Positions 5,876-13,332 of a stretch of 18,187 bases of DNA are shown here, one piece after another. A model generated the notes under the pieces. That model saw only the letters and a list, made by a program, of their open reading frames with translations, searched no databases and was not told where the DNA came from. This stretch comes from an uncultured Oscillibacter sp. Lineage in GTDB: Bacteria; Bacillota; Clostridia; Oscillospirales; Oscillospiraceae. The translations under genes and the position numbers were made by a program. Numbering within the stretch: position 1 is the first letter of the stretch; each line of letters begins with the position of its first letter. The stretch lies in assembly GCA_947245315.1 (NCBI GenBank), contig CAMXNV010000019.1:1-18187 (forward strand). Direction: 5' to 3'.

Positions 5876-6652
5876 ATGGACGTATTGCGCAAGAAAAAAG
5901 GCTTTATCTGCGACATGGACGGCGTCATCTATCACGGCAACGCCCTCCTGCCGGGGGTGCGTGAGTTTGTGCTCTGGCTCTCCAAGGAGAAGAAAAACTA
6001 CCTCTTCCTCACAAACTCCAGCCAGCACACCCCCAAGGAGCTCCAGCAGAAGCTGGCCCGGATGGGCCTGGACGTGGACGAGTCCCACTTCTACACCAGC
6101 GCCCTGGCCACGGCCTGCTTCCTGGACAGCCAGGCCCCGGGGTGCAGCGCCTACGTGGTGGGCGAGCACGGCCTGCTGAACGCCCTGTATGACCGGGGCA
6201 TCACCTACAACGACGTAAACCCCGACTATGTGGTGGTGGGAGAGGCCTCCACCTACAACCTGGAGCAGATCACAAAGGCCATCCGCCTGGTGGACGCCGG
6301 GGCCAAGCTCATCGGCACCAACTACGACCTGACGGCCCCCTCGGAGACGGGCATCGTCCCCGCCTGCCGGGCCCTCATCGCCCCCATCGAGCTGGCCACG
6401 GGGAAGCGGGCCTACTTCGTGGGCAAGCCCAACCCCCTGATGATGCGGACCGGCCTACGGATGCTGGGGGTCCACTCCGAGAACGCCGTGATGATCGGGG
6501 ACCGGATGGACACGGACGTCATCGCCGGCATCGAGACGGGCCTGGACACGGTGCTGGTCCTCTCCGGCGTCTCCACCCGGGAGACCTGCGACCAATACCC
6601 CTACCGGCCCCGCTTCATTCTGAACGGCGTGGGCGAGATTCCCGGAGCCTGA
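5876..6652 (+). CDS. NagD-type HAD-IIA phosphatase
   Basis: The 258-residue cytoplasmic protein belongs to the HAD-IIA group (NagD/pNPPase/AraL), which dephosphorylates nucleotides or sugar phosphates. Motifs are clear: ICDMDGVIYHG at 11-21 (nucleophile Asp13), LTNSSQHTP at 45-53, the motif III lysine in FVGKPNPLMM near 184, and IGDRMDTDV at 207-215. The large C2-type cap lies between motifs II and III. ATG 5876 follows AGGAG at 6 nt; longer readings of this frame have no ribosome site and lie in the leader. It is a single gene between its own promoter and a strong terminator. The substrate is not predictable. Confidence 0.92.
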   Translation: MDVLRKKKGFICDMDGVIYHGNALLPGVREFVLWLSKEKKNYLFLTNSSQHTPKELQQKLARMGLDVDESHFYTSALATACFLDSQAPGCSAYVVGEHGLLNALYDRGITYNDVNPDYVVVGEASTYNLEQITKAIRLVDAGAKLIGTNYDLTAPSETGIVPACRALIAPIELATGKRAYFVGKPNPLMMRTGLRMLGVHSENAVMIGDRMDTDVIAGIETGLDTVLVLSGVSTRETCDQYPYRPRFILNGVGEIPGA

Positions 6653-6664
6653 GCCACCATAGAA

Positions 6665-6698
6665 AAATCCCCCGTAAGCCATGGCTTACGGGGGATTT
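6665..6698. terminator. Bidirectional terminator between convergent genes
   Basis: A perfect 34-bp palindrome, arms AAATCCCCCGTAAGCCA and TGGCTTACGGGGGATTT. It lies 13 nt after the NagD-like stop and 24 nt after the end of the convergent EamA gene, so it serves both. Confidence 0.92.
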
Positions 6699-6721
6699 CT
6701 TGCGCAGCTTGCGGGAGCCCG

Positions 6722-7588
6722 TCATTCCTCCGGGTGCTTCCGGTGGTACTGAAACACCCAGAAAATCGCCCCCAGGATCAGGGCCCCGCCCAGGAGGGAG
6801 CTGGCGCTGAGGGACTCCCCGAAGACGAAGTAGCTCATCACCGCCGTGAAGACCACGCCGGAATACTGGTAGATGCTGACCTCCGAGGCGGGGGCGTGCT
6901 GGTAGGCGTAGGTCAGCAGGAACTGCCCTCCGGCGGCGAAGACGCCGATCAGCAGCAGCATCACAAAGGTCTTGGGCGAGGGAACCACAAACTGGGGCAG
7001 CATCAGCAGCAGGGCGCAGGCCGTGCTGAAGGCCGAGAAGTGGAGCACGATTGCCGAGGGGTGAACCCGGGTTTTGCAGTAGGCCAGCATCGTATAGGCC
7101 ATGCCCGCCACCACCGCCGCGCTCAGAGCCGCCAGCAGGGGGAAGGGATTGGAGTCAAAGGAGGGCTGCATGGCCACGTAGGCCCCCGTGAGGCAGAGGA
7201 GGGTGGACGCCACCTTCACCGGCGTGATCTTCTCCTTCAGGAAGAGCGCGGCGAAGAGGGTCACGAACACGGGCGAGGCCCGGTTCAGCATGGCGACGTC
7301 CGCCTGGCGGGCGTGCCCGGTGGCGTAGAAGAAGAGCACCACTCCCAAAAAACCGAAGAAGGACCGCCCCCAAAGGGCCCAGCCTCCCCGCTTCACCTCC
7401 TGGAAGACGGGCAGCTTCTCCCGCCGGACCATCTCCGCGGCGATGACCAGGCTCACCAGGTTCCTAAAAAAGGTCTGCTCAAAGGTCCCCACCTCCGAGG
7501 AGGTCAGCTTCACAAACACCTGCATCACGGAAAAGGACAGAGCCGACAGCAGCATCAGGCTCACGGCCTTTGTCTTTTGATTCCCCAA
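6722..7588 (-). CDS. EamA/DMT-family transporter
   Basis: The 288-residue membrane protein has ten hydrophobic segments arranged as two EamA repeats (about 5-140 and 150-285), the drug/metabolite transporter fold; members usually export amino acids, metabolites or metallophores. The start looks like TTG at 7588: an in-frame TGA lies just upstream and no upstream ATG is in frame. AAGGA sits about 12 nt before the TTG, so the site is weak. An internal ATG at codon 12 would cut into the first helix. It is the last gene of the minus-strand accessory cluster, 134 nt after the UxaA-like gene. The gap holds a hairpin but no clear promoter, so co-transcription is likely but unproven. Confidence 0.88.
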   Translation of the reverse strand: MGNQKTKAVSLMLLSALSFSVMQVFVKLTSSEVGTFEQTFFRNLVSLVIAAEMVRREKLPVFQEVKRGGWALWGRSFFGFLGVVLFFYATGHARQADVAMLNRASPVFVTLFAALFLKEKITPVKVASTLLCLTGAYVAMQPSFDSNPFPLLAALSAAVVAGMAYTMLAYCKTRVHPSAIVLHFSAFSTACALLLMLPQFVVPSPKTFVMLLLIGVFAAGGQFLLTYAYQHAPASEVSIYQYSGVVFTAVMSYFVFGESLSASSLLGGALILGAIFWVFQYHRKHPEE

Positions 7589-7638
7589 GGTTCACACATC
7601 CTTCCATTCCATCCGCCTCCGGACCTCCGGCGGCAAGA

Positions 7639-7667
7639 GGGAACGGATGGCCCGGCCATCCGTTCCC
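7639..7667. repeat. Strong hairpin between the UxaA-like and EamA genes
   Basis: GGGAACGGATGGCC and GGCCATCCGTTCCC are exact complements around a single base, a 12-14 bp stem. No T run follows on the minus strand, so it does not look like a standard terminator; it may dampen read-through or protect the upstream mRNA. Confidence 0.5.
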
Positions 7668-7722
7668 TGCCCAAACACATGTATAGGGTTCCCGCAAGGA
7701 TCGCCCTATCCTAAGCTCCGGA

Positions 7723-9246
7723 TCAATAGTCTCCGTTATAGCTGGTGCCGTGGGGCGTGGTCCAGCTGTAGTCCCCCAGCAACTCCGCCTTGGTCGGCTC
7801 GCCTCCGGCCACCCGGAGCATCAGCTCAAAGAGCTCCCGGCCGCTCTCCGCCAGGCTCAGCTCCCCGTAGAGCATGGGCTCGGCGGAGTAGTCGATCATG
7901 TCCTCCAGGGCCCGGGCGGTCTGGCCGTTTCCGGTGATCTTGATGGTGGTCATGCAGGCGTTTCCGATGGGGTTCCCCCGGCCCGTGGTGAAGAGGCAGA
8001 TGTGGCAGCCGCTCATGGCCAGGGTGGTGGAGGCGTAGGCGTCGTTGGCCCCCTGGGCCTGGTTGATGCCCCAGGCCCCCGGGCCCGGCACCGGGTCCCC
8101 GCAGTCCAGGATGCCCAGCATGCGGTTGTGGCCCTGGGTGCGGAAGCTGCCCAGGTTCTTCTCCGTCATGGTGGTCAGGCCGCCGGCCTTGTTGCCCGGG
8201 GTGGGGTTCACCTGCGAGAGCCCCTTCCCGCCCCGGCGGGTGCAGTCCTCGTTGAAGAAGTCGCCGATGTCCATCAGCCGCATGCCGATCTCATAGGAGG
8301 CGGCGTCGGTGGGATAGCCTCCCCGGCCGCAGATCTGGACGGCCCGCCCGCCGGCGGACAGGTGCATGTCGATGACCTCTCCCACCACGGGGTTGGCCGA
8401 CAGGCCGCTGGTCCAGTCGGAGCCGCCGTTGTAGCCGCCGATGATCAGCCCGCTGAGGGGGCAAGGCTCCCGCTTCTGGGCCGCCGCCTGGCGTTTCAGC
8501 TCCTCCACGGCGGCGATGCCGTCCTGGATGGCCTTTGTGGCCCCGCCCTCAGCCTGCATGCTGATGTTCACCACAGGGCGTCCCGTCTTCCGGATCTCCG
8601 AGGCCACGTCCTCCGGGTCCGTCTGCTGGCAGCCCAGGGACAGCAGCACCACGCCGAAGGTGTTGGGGTGGGTGCCGGTGGTGATGAAGCCCCGGCGGGT
8701 CCGGGCGAAGCGGTCCGGGAATTCGCCGCAGGCCGCGTCCACGAAGGTGGCCGGCACGTTGCAGGCGGTGGCGATCCGCTGGGCGGCGTTGTTGGAGCAC
8801 TGGACCAGGGAGATCACCACCACCTGGTTCCGGATGCCGAAGGACCCGTCGGCCCGCTTGAAGCCGGGGATGGTCTCCGGGAGGTTCAGCTCCTCCGGCT
8901 TGTAGCGATAGCTCACCGTGTAGTCCAGGGCCTCCGGGGCCATGGAGCGGTAGTAGGCCCGCTTCTCCTGGTTGATCTCCTCAAAGTCGTCGTACACATT
9001 GTGCTCGTGGACCCAGTCCCCCTTCCGGATGTCCTGGGTGGCCACGCCGATATGTACGCCGTACTTGATAATTTCCGCTCCCTTGGCGATGTCCGTCCGG
9101 GCGATTTTGTGGCCCTCCTTGATGAACTCGTTGGCGCTCAGGGCCTCTCCGGCCACCAGGGTACACTCCCCGGCCTGGATGGGCTCCACGGCCACCGCGA
9201 CGTTGTCGTTGTCCTCAATCAGCATGGACTTCTTTAAATTTTCCAT
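7723..9246 (-). CDS. UxaA-family dehydratase/lyase (altronate dehydratase-like) with N-terminal SAF domain
   Basis: The family (UxaA, GarD, SuyAB) removes water, or sulfite in SuyAB, from hydroxy acids using a metal. This 507-residue cytoplasmic protein has an N-terminal SAF domain (about 12-95, DNVAVAVEPIQAGE and KYGVHIGVATQDI), then the catalytic region starting at GFKRADGSFGIRNQ near 128. Other family landmarks are LSLGCQQ, SANPVVGEVID, PTPGNKAGGLTT and LFTTGRGNPIGNA. One difference is visible: the usual Cys-Gly-Gly-Ser-Asp motif reads YNGGSDWTSG, with Asn for Cys. ATG 9246 is preferred to TTG 9252 because GAGGGAG then has a usable 10-nt spacing. It lies 93 nt after the second ATPase gene. 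The substrate is unknown; altronate is not proven. Confidence 0.85.
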   Translation of the reverse strand: MENLKKSMLIEDNDNVAVAVEPIQAGECTLVAGEALSANEFIKEGHKIARTDIAKGAEIIKYGVHIGVATQDIRKGDWVHEHNVYDDFEEINQEKRAYYRSMAPEALDYTVSYRYKPEELNLPETIPGFKRADGSFGIRNQVVVISLVQCSNNAAQRIATACNVPATFVDAACGEFPDRFARTRRGFITTGTHPNTFGVVLLSLGCQQTDPEDVASEIRKTGRPVVNISMQAEGGATKAIQDGIAAVEELKRQAAAQKREPCPLSGLIIGGYNGGSDWTSGLSANPVVGEVIDMHLSAGGRAVQICGRGGYPTDAASYEIGMRLMDIGDFFNEDCTRRGGKGLSQVNPTPGNKAGGLTTMTEKNLGSFRTQGHNRMLGILDCGDPVPGPGAWGINQAQGANDAYASTTLAMSGCHICLFTTGRGNPIGNACMTTIKITGNGQTARALEDMIDYSAEPMLYGELSLAESGRELFELMLRVAGGEPTKAELLGDYSWTTPHGTSYNGDY

Positions 9247-9283
9247 TTTCAATACACTCCCTCAGAGCTTTCAAATTTTACTT

Positions 9284-9306
9284 CCGCCGGGCGCTTCTCC
9301 CGGCGG
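9284..9306. repeat. Intercistronic palindrome CCGCCGGG/CCCGGCGG, copy 1
   Basis: An 8-bp stem around CGCTTCT lies between the second ATPase gene and the UxaA-like gene. The same arms recur at 15000-15021 in another gap of this cluster. No T run follows, so it is not a standard terminator. Confidence 0.5.
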
Positions 9307-9339
9307 GTCCCCGAAGGAGCTCCGTCCTCCGGGCCGCCG

Positions 9340-10302
9340 TCACAGCCCGTTGATCTCACGGACAAAGTGGCATTTAACAAAGTGGTCCTTGGAGATCTCC
9401 TCCAGCTGGGGCTCCCGCTCGAAGCACTCGGGCTTGGCGTAGATGCACCGGGGCGCGAAGCGGCAGGACTTCGTGACGTTGATGGGAGAGGTGATCTCCC
9501 CTTTCAGGATGATCTGCTGGTCCGGCGCGTTGTACTTGGGCTGGGGGATGGCGGAGATCAGGGCCTTGGTGTAGGGGTGGTACTGGTGGGCGAAGATCTC
9601 CGAGGCCCCGGCCTTCTCCACCATCTGCCCCAGGTACATCACGGTGATGTCGTCGGAGATGTGCTTCACCACCGAGAGGTTGTGGGTGATGAACAGATAG
9701 GTGAGGTTCCGCTCCCGCTGGAGCTCCATCATCAGGTTGAGAATCTGGGCCTGGATGGACACGTCCAGGGCGGAGACGGGCTCGTCGCAGACGATGAGCC
9801 TGGGATTCAGGATCAGCGCCCGGGCGATGCCCACCCGCTGGCGGCGGCCGCCGTCCAGCTCGTGGGGATAGAGGCTGTAGGTCCGCTCCGCCAGGCCCAC
9901 CACGTCCATGATCTCCCGGACCTTCTTCTGCCGCTCCTCCTTGGAGGGATAGAGCTTGTAGATTTTCAGGGGCTCCGCGATGATCTCCCCGATGGACATC
10001 CGGGGGTTCAGGGAGGCGTAGGGGTCCTGGAAGATGATCTGCATGTCCTTGCGCAGCTCCTTGAGCTGGGCGGGGGTCACGTCGGAGATGTCCTTCCCCT
10101 GGAAGACGATCCGGCCCCCGGTCCGCTGGTGGAGGTGGAGGATCACCCGGCCCAGGGTGGACTTGCCGCAGCCCGACTCGCCCACGATGCCCAGGGTCTT
10201 GCCCTCCTCCACCGAGAAGCTGACGCCGTCCACGGCGTGGAGGGTGCCCTTCTTGGTGGCAAAGTACTTGGTCAGCTCTTCCACTCGTAAAATCTCAGCC
10301 AT
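9340..10302 (-). CDS. dppF: Opp/Dpp-type ABC transporter ATPase (second subunit, DppF-like)
   Basis: This 320-residue cytoplasmic ATPase should drive uptake through the two permeases encoded upstream. It has an intact Walker A (GESGCGKST, 41-49), Q-loop region (FQDPYASLNP, 91-100), Walker B (LIVCDEP, 169-175), D-loop (SALD) and switch His207. The signature motif reads ELDGGRRQR (148-156) instead of LSGGQRQR, a variant I recall from clostridial relatives. The C-terminal Opp/Dpp extension has cysteines 280, 286, 293 and 311, spaced as in DppD/DppF proteins that carry a cluster there. The ATG at 10302 is 2 nt after the TGA of the preceding ATPase gene, so translation is probably coupled. Confidence 0.93.
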   Translation of the reverse strand: MAEILRVEELTKYFATKKGTLHAVDGVSFSVEEGKTLGIVGESGCGKSTLGRVILHLHQRTGGRIVFQGKDISDVTPAQLKELRKDMQIIFQDPYASLNPRMSIGEIIAEPLKIYKLYPSKEERQKKVREIMDVVGLAERTYSLYPHELDGGRRQRVGIARALILNPRLIVCDEPVSALDVSIQAQILNLMMELQRERNLTYLFITHNLSVVKHISDDITVMYLGQMVEKAGASEIFAHQYHPYTKALISAIPQPKYNAPDQQIILKGEITSPINVTKSCRFAPRCIYAKPECFEREPQLEEISKDHFVKCHFVREINGL

Positions 10303-10304
10303 GC

Positions 10305-11299
10305 TCAAACCTCCCCGCTGCGGAAGCGGCCGCAGCGAACCATATGGGTCTCGGAAATCTGCACCGGCTCCACCCGGCCGTGCTTGCAGCCCTCCTGGGC
10401 GTAGGGGCACCGGGGATGGAACTTGCAGCCCTCCGGCAGGTTGGAGGGATCCGGCACCATGCCCTGGATGACCTTCAGCTCCGCCGCCTCGTTCTCAATG
10501 TCCGGCAGGGAGTCGAAGAGGCCGATGGTGTAGGGGTGCCGCTTGTCGGTGTAGATGTCCTCCAGCGTGCCGTACTCGATGATTTCCCCGGCGTAGACCA
10601 CCGCCACCTTGTCGCAGATCTTCGCCACCACGCCCAGGTCGTGGGTGATGAGGATCAGGGACGTGCCGTACTCCCGTTTCAGGTTCCGCATCAGCTCCAG
10701 CACCTGGGCCTGGATGGTCACGTCCAGGGCGGTGGTGGGCTCGTCGGCGATGAGGAGCTCCGGGCTGCAGGCCAGGGCGATAGCGATCATCACCCGCTGC
10801 TTCATGCCGCCGGAGAACTGGTGGGGGTAGTCGTCGCAGCGCCCCCCGGGGATGCCCACCTGCTCCAGCATCTCCATGGCCTTCTTCCGGGCCTCCTGCT
10901 TGCTCATCCGGCTGTGGAGGAGAACCACCTCGGCGATCTGCTCCCCCACCGTCATCACCGGGTTCAGGGAGGTCATGGGGTCCTGGAAGATCATGGAGAT
11001 CTTGCCGCCCCGGATCTCCCGCATGTTCTTCTCCGGGAGCTGGAGCAGGTCCTGCCCCTCAAAGAGGACGGAGCCGCTCAGCACCTCCCCCGGCGGGTCC
11101 GGCACCAGGCCCATGATGCCCAGGGCCGTGGTGGGGTTGCCGGCGCCGGGGTCGCCCACCCCGCCCCGGCGCACCCCACCAGGCCGATGCTCTCCCCTTT
11201 TTCCAGGGTAAAGGAGACGCCGTTCACGGCGGAGACGGTCTCTTCGTCCGTCACATAGCGGATCTCCAGGTTCTTCACTTCCAAAATCGATTCTGCCAT
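10305..11299 (-). pseudogene. dppD: Opp/Dpp-type ABC transporter ATPase (first subunit, DppD-like), frameshifted in Walker A
   Basis: The N-terminal frame starts at ATG 11299 after AAAGGAG and reads normally (MAESILEVKNLEIRYV to GESIGLVG). It then runs into nonsense (CAGAGWATPAP) and stops near 11078. The rest of the protein continues in another frame from about 11159: GDPGAGNPTTALGIMGLVPDPPGE, FQDPMTSLNP, FSGGMKQR, LLIADEPTTALD, ITHDLG, and a C-terminal RCPYAQEGC segment. The family needs GExGAGKTT here, and no lysine is present in either frame. A roughly 20-bp imperfect duplication (11179-11160 and 11159-11140) explains the shift. Without a working ATPase the heterodimer should be impaired, unless this is a sequencing or assembly fault. 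It lies 18 nt after the DppC-like gene. Confidence 0.88.
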
Positions 11300-11317
11300 G
11301 CCAAGCTCCTTTCCCGC

Positions 11318-12163
11318 TTACTTTTTCAGCCTGGGATCCAGGCAGTCCCGGAGGCCGTCGCCCACCACGTTCAAGGCGTAGACCACCACCATGATGGCCA
11401 GGCCCGGGATCACGGTGAGATAGGCCTGGGTCCGGATGTACTTCCGGCCCGCGGAGAGCATCGCCCCCCACTCCGGCATGGGCGCCTGGATGCCGAAGCC
11501 CAGGAAGCTCAGGGCGGAGGCGGAGATGATGGCCCCGGCCATGGCCAGCGTGGCCTGGACGATCAGGGAGGAGATGGAGTTGGGCAGGATGTGGTGGAGG
11601 ATGATCCGCCAGTTTCCCGCGCCGATGGCCCGGGCGGCCTCCACGAACTCCTGCTCCCGGGTGGCCAGCACCGAGGCCCGGACCACCCGGGCGAACTTCG
11701 GCGTGGAGGACAGGCCCACCGCCAGCATCAGGTTGAAGAGGCTGGAGCCCAGGGCCGTGACGATGCACATGGCCAACAGCATCTGGGGAATGGCCATGAA
11801 GAGGTCCATGCAGCGCATGATGATGTTGTCCAGCTTGGGATAGTAGGCGGCGATGACCCCCAGGAAGCCCCCGGTGAGGACGGAGATGCCCACCGCCAAA
11901 AAGCCGATGGACAGGGAGTAACGGCTGCCGTAGATCAGGCGGCTCAGCACGTCCCGGCCCAGGTTGTCCGTGCCGAAGGGGTACTCCATGCAGGGCGCGA
12001 TCATGGCCCGGCTGGCGTCCTGGTCGTCATAGCCGAAGGGGGCGAGCTGCTCCGCGAAGACGGCGATCAGGACAAAGAGGACCAGCACCGCCAGGCCCAC
12101 CACGGCGTGGTGGTTCTTGCGGAAGCGCCTCCAGATTTCGGAGAGCATGCTGTGCTTTTTCAT
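11318..12163 (-). CDS. dppC: Opp/Dpp-type ABC transporter permease (DppC-like)
   Basis: This 281-residue inner-membrane permease has the OppC N-terminal helix (VVGLAVLVLFVLIAVFAEQLAPF, about 20-43), the FGTDNLGRDVLSRLIYGSR motif near 63-81 that is diagnostic of the DppC/OppC side, and five further membrane helices. The ATPase-docking EAA loop is EFVEAARAIGAGNWRIILHH near 172-191. The ATG at 12163 overlaps the stop of the DppB-like gene by 4 nt (ATGA), and there is no good independent ribosome site, so it depends on translational coupling. It ends 18 nt before the first ATPase gene. Confidence 0.95.
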   Translation of the reverse strand: MKKHSMLSEIWRRFRKNHHAVVGLAVLVLFVLIAVFAEQLAPFGYDDQDASRAMIAPCMEYPFGTDNLGRDVLSRLIYGSRYSLSIGFLAVGISVLTGGFLGVIAAYYPKLDNIIMRCMDLFMAIPQMLLAMCIVTALGSSLFNLMLAVGLSSTPKFARVVRASVLATREQEFVEAARAIGAGNWRIILHHILPNSISSLIVQATLAMAGAIISASALSFLGFGIQAPMPEWGAMLSAGRKYIRTQAYLTVIPGLAIMVVVYALNVVGDGLRDCLDPRLKK

Positions 12164-13137
12164 ACGGAGGATTTCGCCCCTTTCTTCGGAAGGTGGAAGA
12201 CCTTGGCACTCTCGTACATGGTCTTCATGCGGGGGTCGATATACGTGTAAATCACGTCTACAATCAGATTCAAAATGGCGGACACAAAGGCGATCAGCAG
12301 CACGCAGCCCTGCACCGCGGCGTAGTCCCGGGCGTTCAGGGAGTCCACCAGGTACTTGCCCACCCCGGCCACGGAGAAGATGGCCTCCGTGACGATGGAG
12401 CCCGCCAGCAGCACTCCCAGCTGGAGCCCAATGACGGTGACGATGGGAATCATGGCGTTGCGCAGCGCGTGGCGCAGGACCACCATCCAATAGCTCTGGC
12501 CCTTGGCCTTGGCAGTGCGGATGTAGTCCTGGCGCATGACCTCCAGCATGGAGCTGCGGGTGGTCCGCATGATGGTGGCGGAGGAGTTCACCCCCAGGGC
12601 AATGACGGGCATGACCATCTGCTTCCAGCTGTCGCCGTAGCCCGAGGCGGGCAGCCAGCCCAGCCACACGGAGAAGATCAGAATCAGCATCAGGCCCTGC
12701 CAGAACATGGGCATAGAGATGCCGAAGAGGGCGCAGCCCGTGGCCAGGGAGTCCCAGACGGTGTTCTGCTTCAGGGCGGAGATGATTCCGAAGAAGATGC
12801 CCAGGAGTATGCCCAGGATGATGCTCCAGGCGGAGATGTTGAAGGTGACTTTAAAGCGCACGATCAGCTCGTCCAGGACGGGCGTTCTGGAACGGTAGGA
12901 GATGCCCAGGTCCCCCTTGAGGAGCCCCAGCAGCGTCCGGCCCAGCCGTTCCCAATAGGTGCCGTTGATTCCCATCTCCACGCGGTAGGCCTCCACGGCC
13001 TCCGGCGTGGCGTTGTCCCCCAGGGCCAGATAGGCCGGGTCGCCGGGGGAGAAATAGAGGATCGTGAACACGATGACCGTGACGCCGATCAGGACGGGAA
13101 TGATCCACAACAGCCGCTTGATGATGTATTTCAGCAT
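12160..13137 (-). CDS. dppB: Opp/Dpp-type ABC transporter permease (DppB-like)
   Basis: This 325-residue inner-membrane permease starts MLKYIIKRLLWIIPVLIGVT, the classic DppB/OppB first helix. GDLGISYRSRTPV near 75-87 and the EAA loop DYIRTAKAKGQSYWMVVLRH near 204-223 also fit. I chose ATG 13137 over ATG 13152 because GGGGGT then sits 8 nt upstream. The same arrangement (GGGGGTATG followed closely by a second ATG) precedes the dehydrogenase gene of this cluster. It forms the transmembrane pore with the DppC-like protein. Opp/Dpp/Nik permeases carry peptides, nickel chelates or opines; the sequence does not settle which. Confidence 0.95.
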   Translation of the reverse strand: MLKYIIKRLLWIIPVLIGVTVIVFTILYFSPGDPAYLALGDNATPEAVEAYRVEMGINGTYWERLGRTLLGLLKGDLGISYRSRTPVLDELIVRFKVTFNISAWSIILGILLGIFFGIISALKQNTVWDSLATGCALFGISMPMFWQGLMLILIFSVWLGWLPASGYGDSWKQMVMPVIALGVNSSATIMRTTRSSMLEVMRQDYIRTAKAKGQSYWMVVLRHALRNAMIPIVTVIGLQLGVLLAGSIVTEAIFSVAGVGKYLVDSLNARDYAAVQGCVLLIAFVSAILNLIVDVIYTYIDPRMKTMYESAKVFHLPKKGAKSSV

Positions 13138-13235
13138 AGTCCATACCCCCATTCAGCCCGTGCGGCCAACCGTGAACATTGCCGCTCCCGAACTGTTGTA
13201 TGTCCGCGGGCCCGTCCTTGGGCCGTTCAAGAAGA

Positions 13236-13271
13236 GGATGGGCGAATAACGGTTGTCTTATCCGCCCATCC
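13236..13271 (-). terminator. Intercistronic hairpin after the solute-binding protein gene
   Basis: GGATGGGCGGATAA and TTATTCGCCCATCC pair over about 14 bp (one G-T pair) around an 8-nt loop; the minus strand continues TCTTCTTG. It lies about 60 nt after the binding-protein stop and 100 nt before the DppB-like gene. Such partial terminators are common there and let the binding protein be made in excess over the permease. Confidence 0.55.
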
Positions 13272-13332
13272 CCGTTCGGTCTCACCGGCCGCTCAGGGCC
13301 AGGCCCGCGTTATGGATTTGTCGGTTCCTCGC

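Noticed and set aside
11318..12667. A 449-codon minus-strand frame covering the DppC-like gene
   Set aside because: Its N-terminal third is the DppB-like gene read out of frame. The true start is ATG 12163, overlapping the DppB-like stop.
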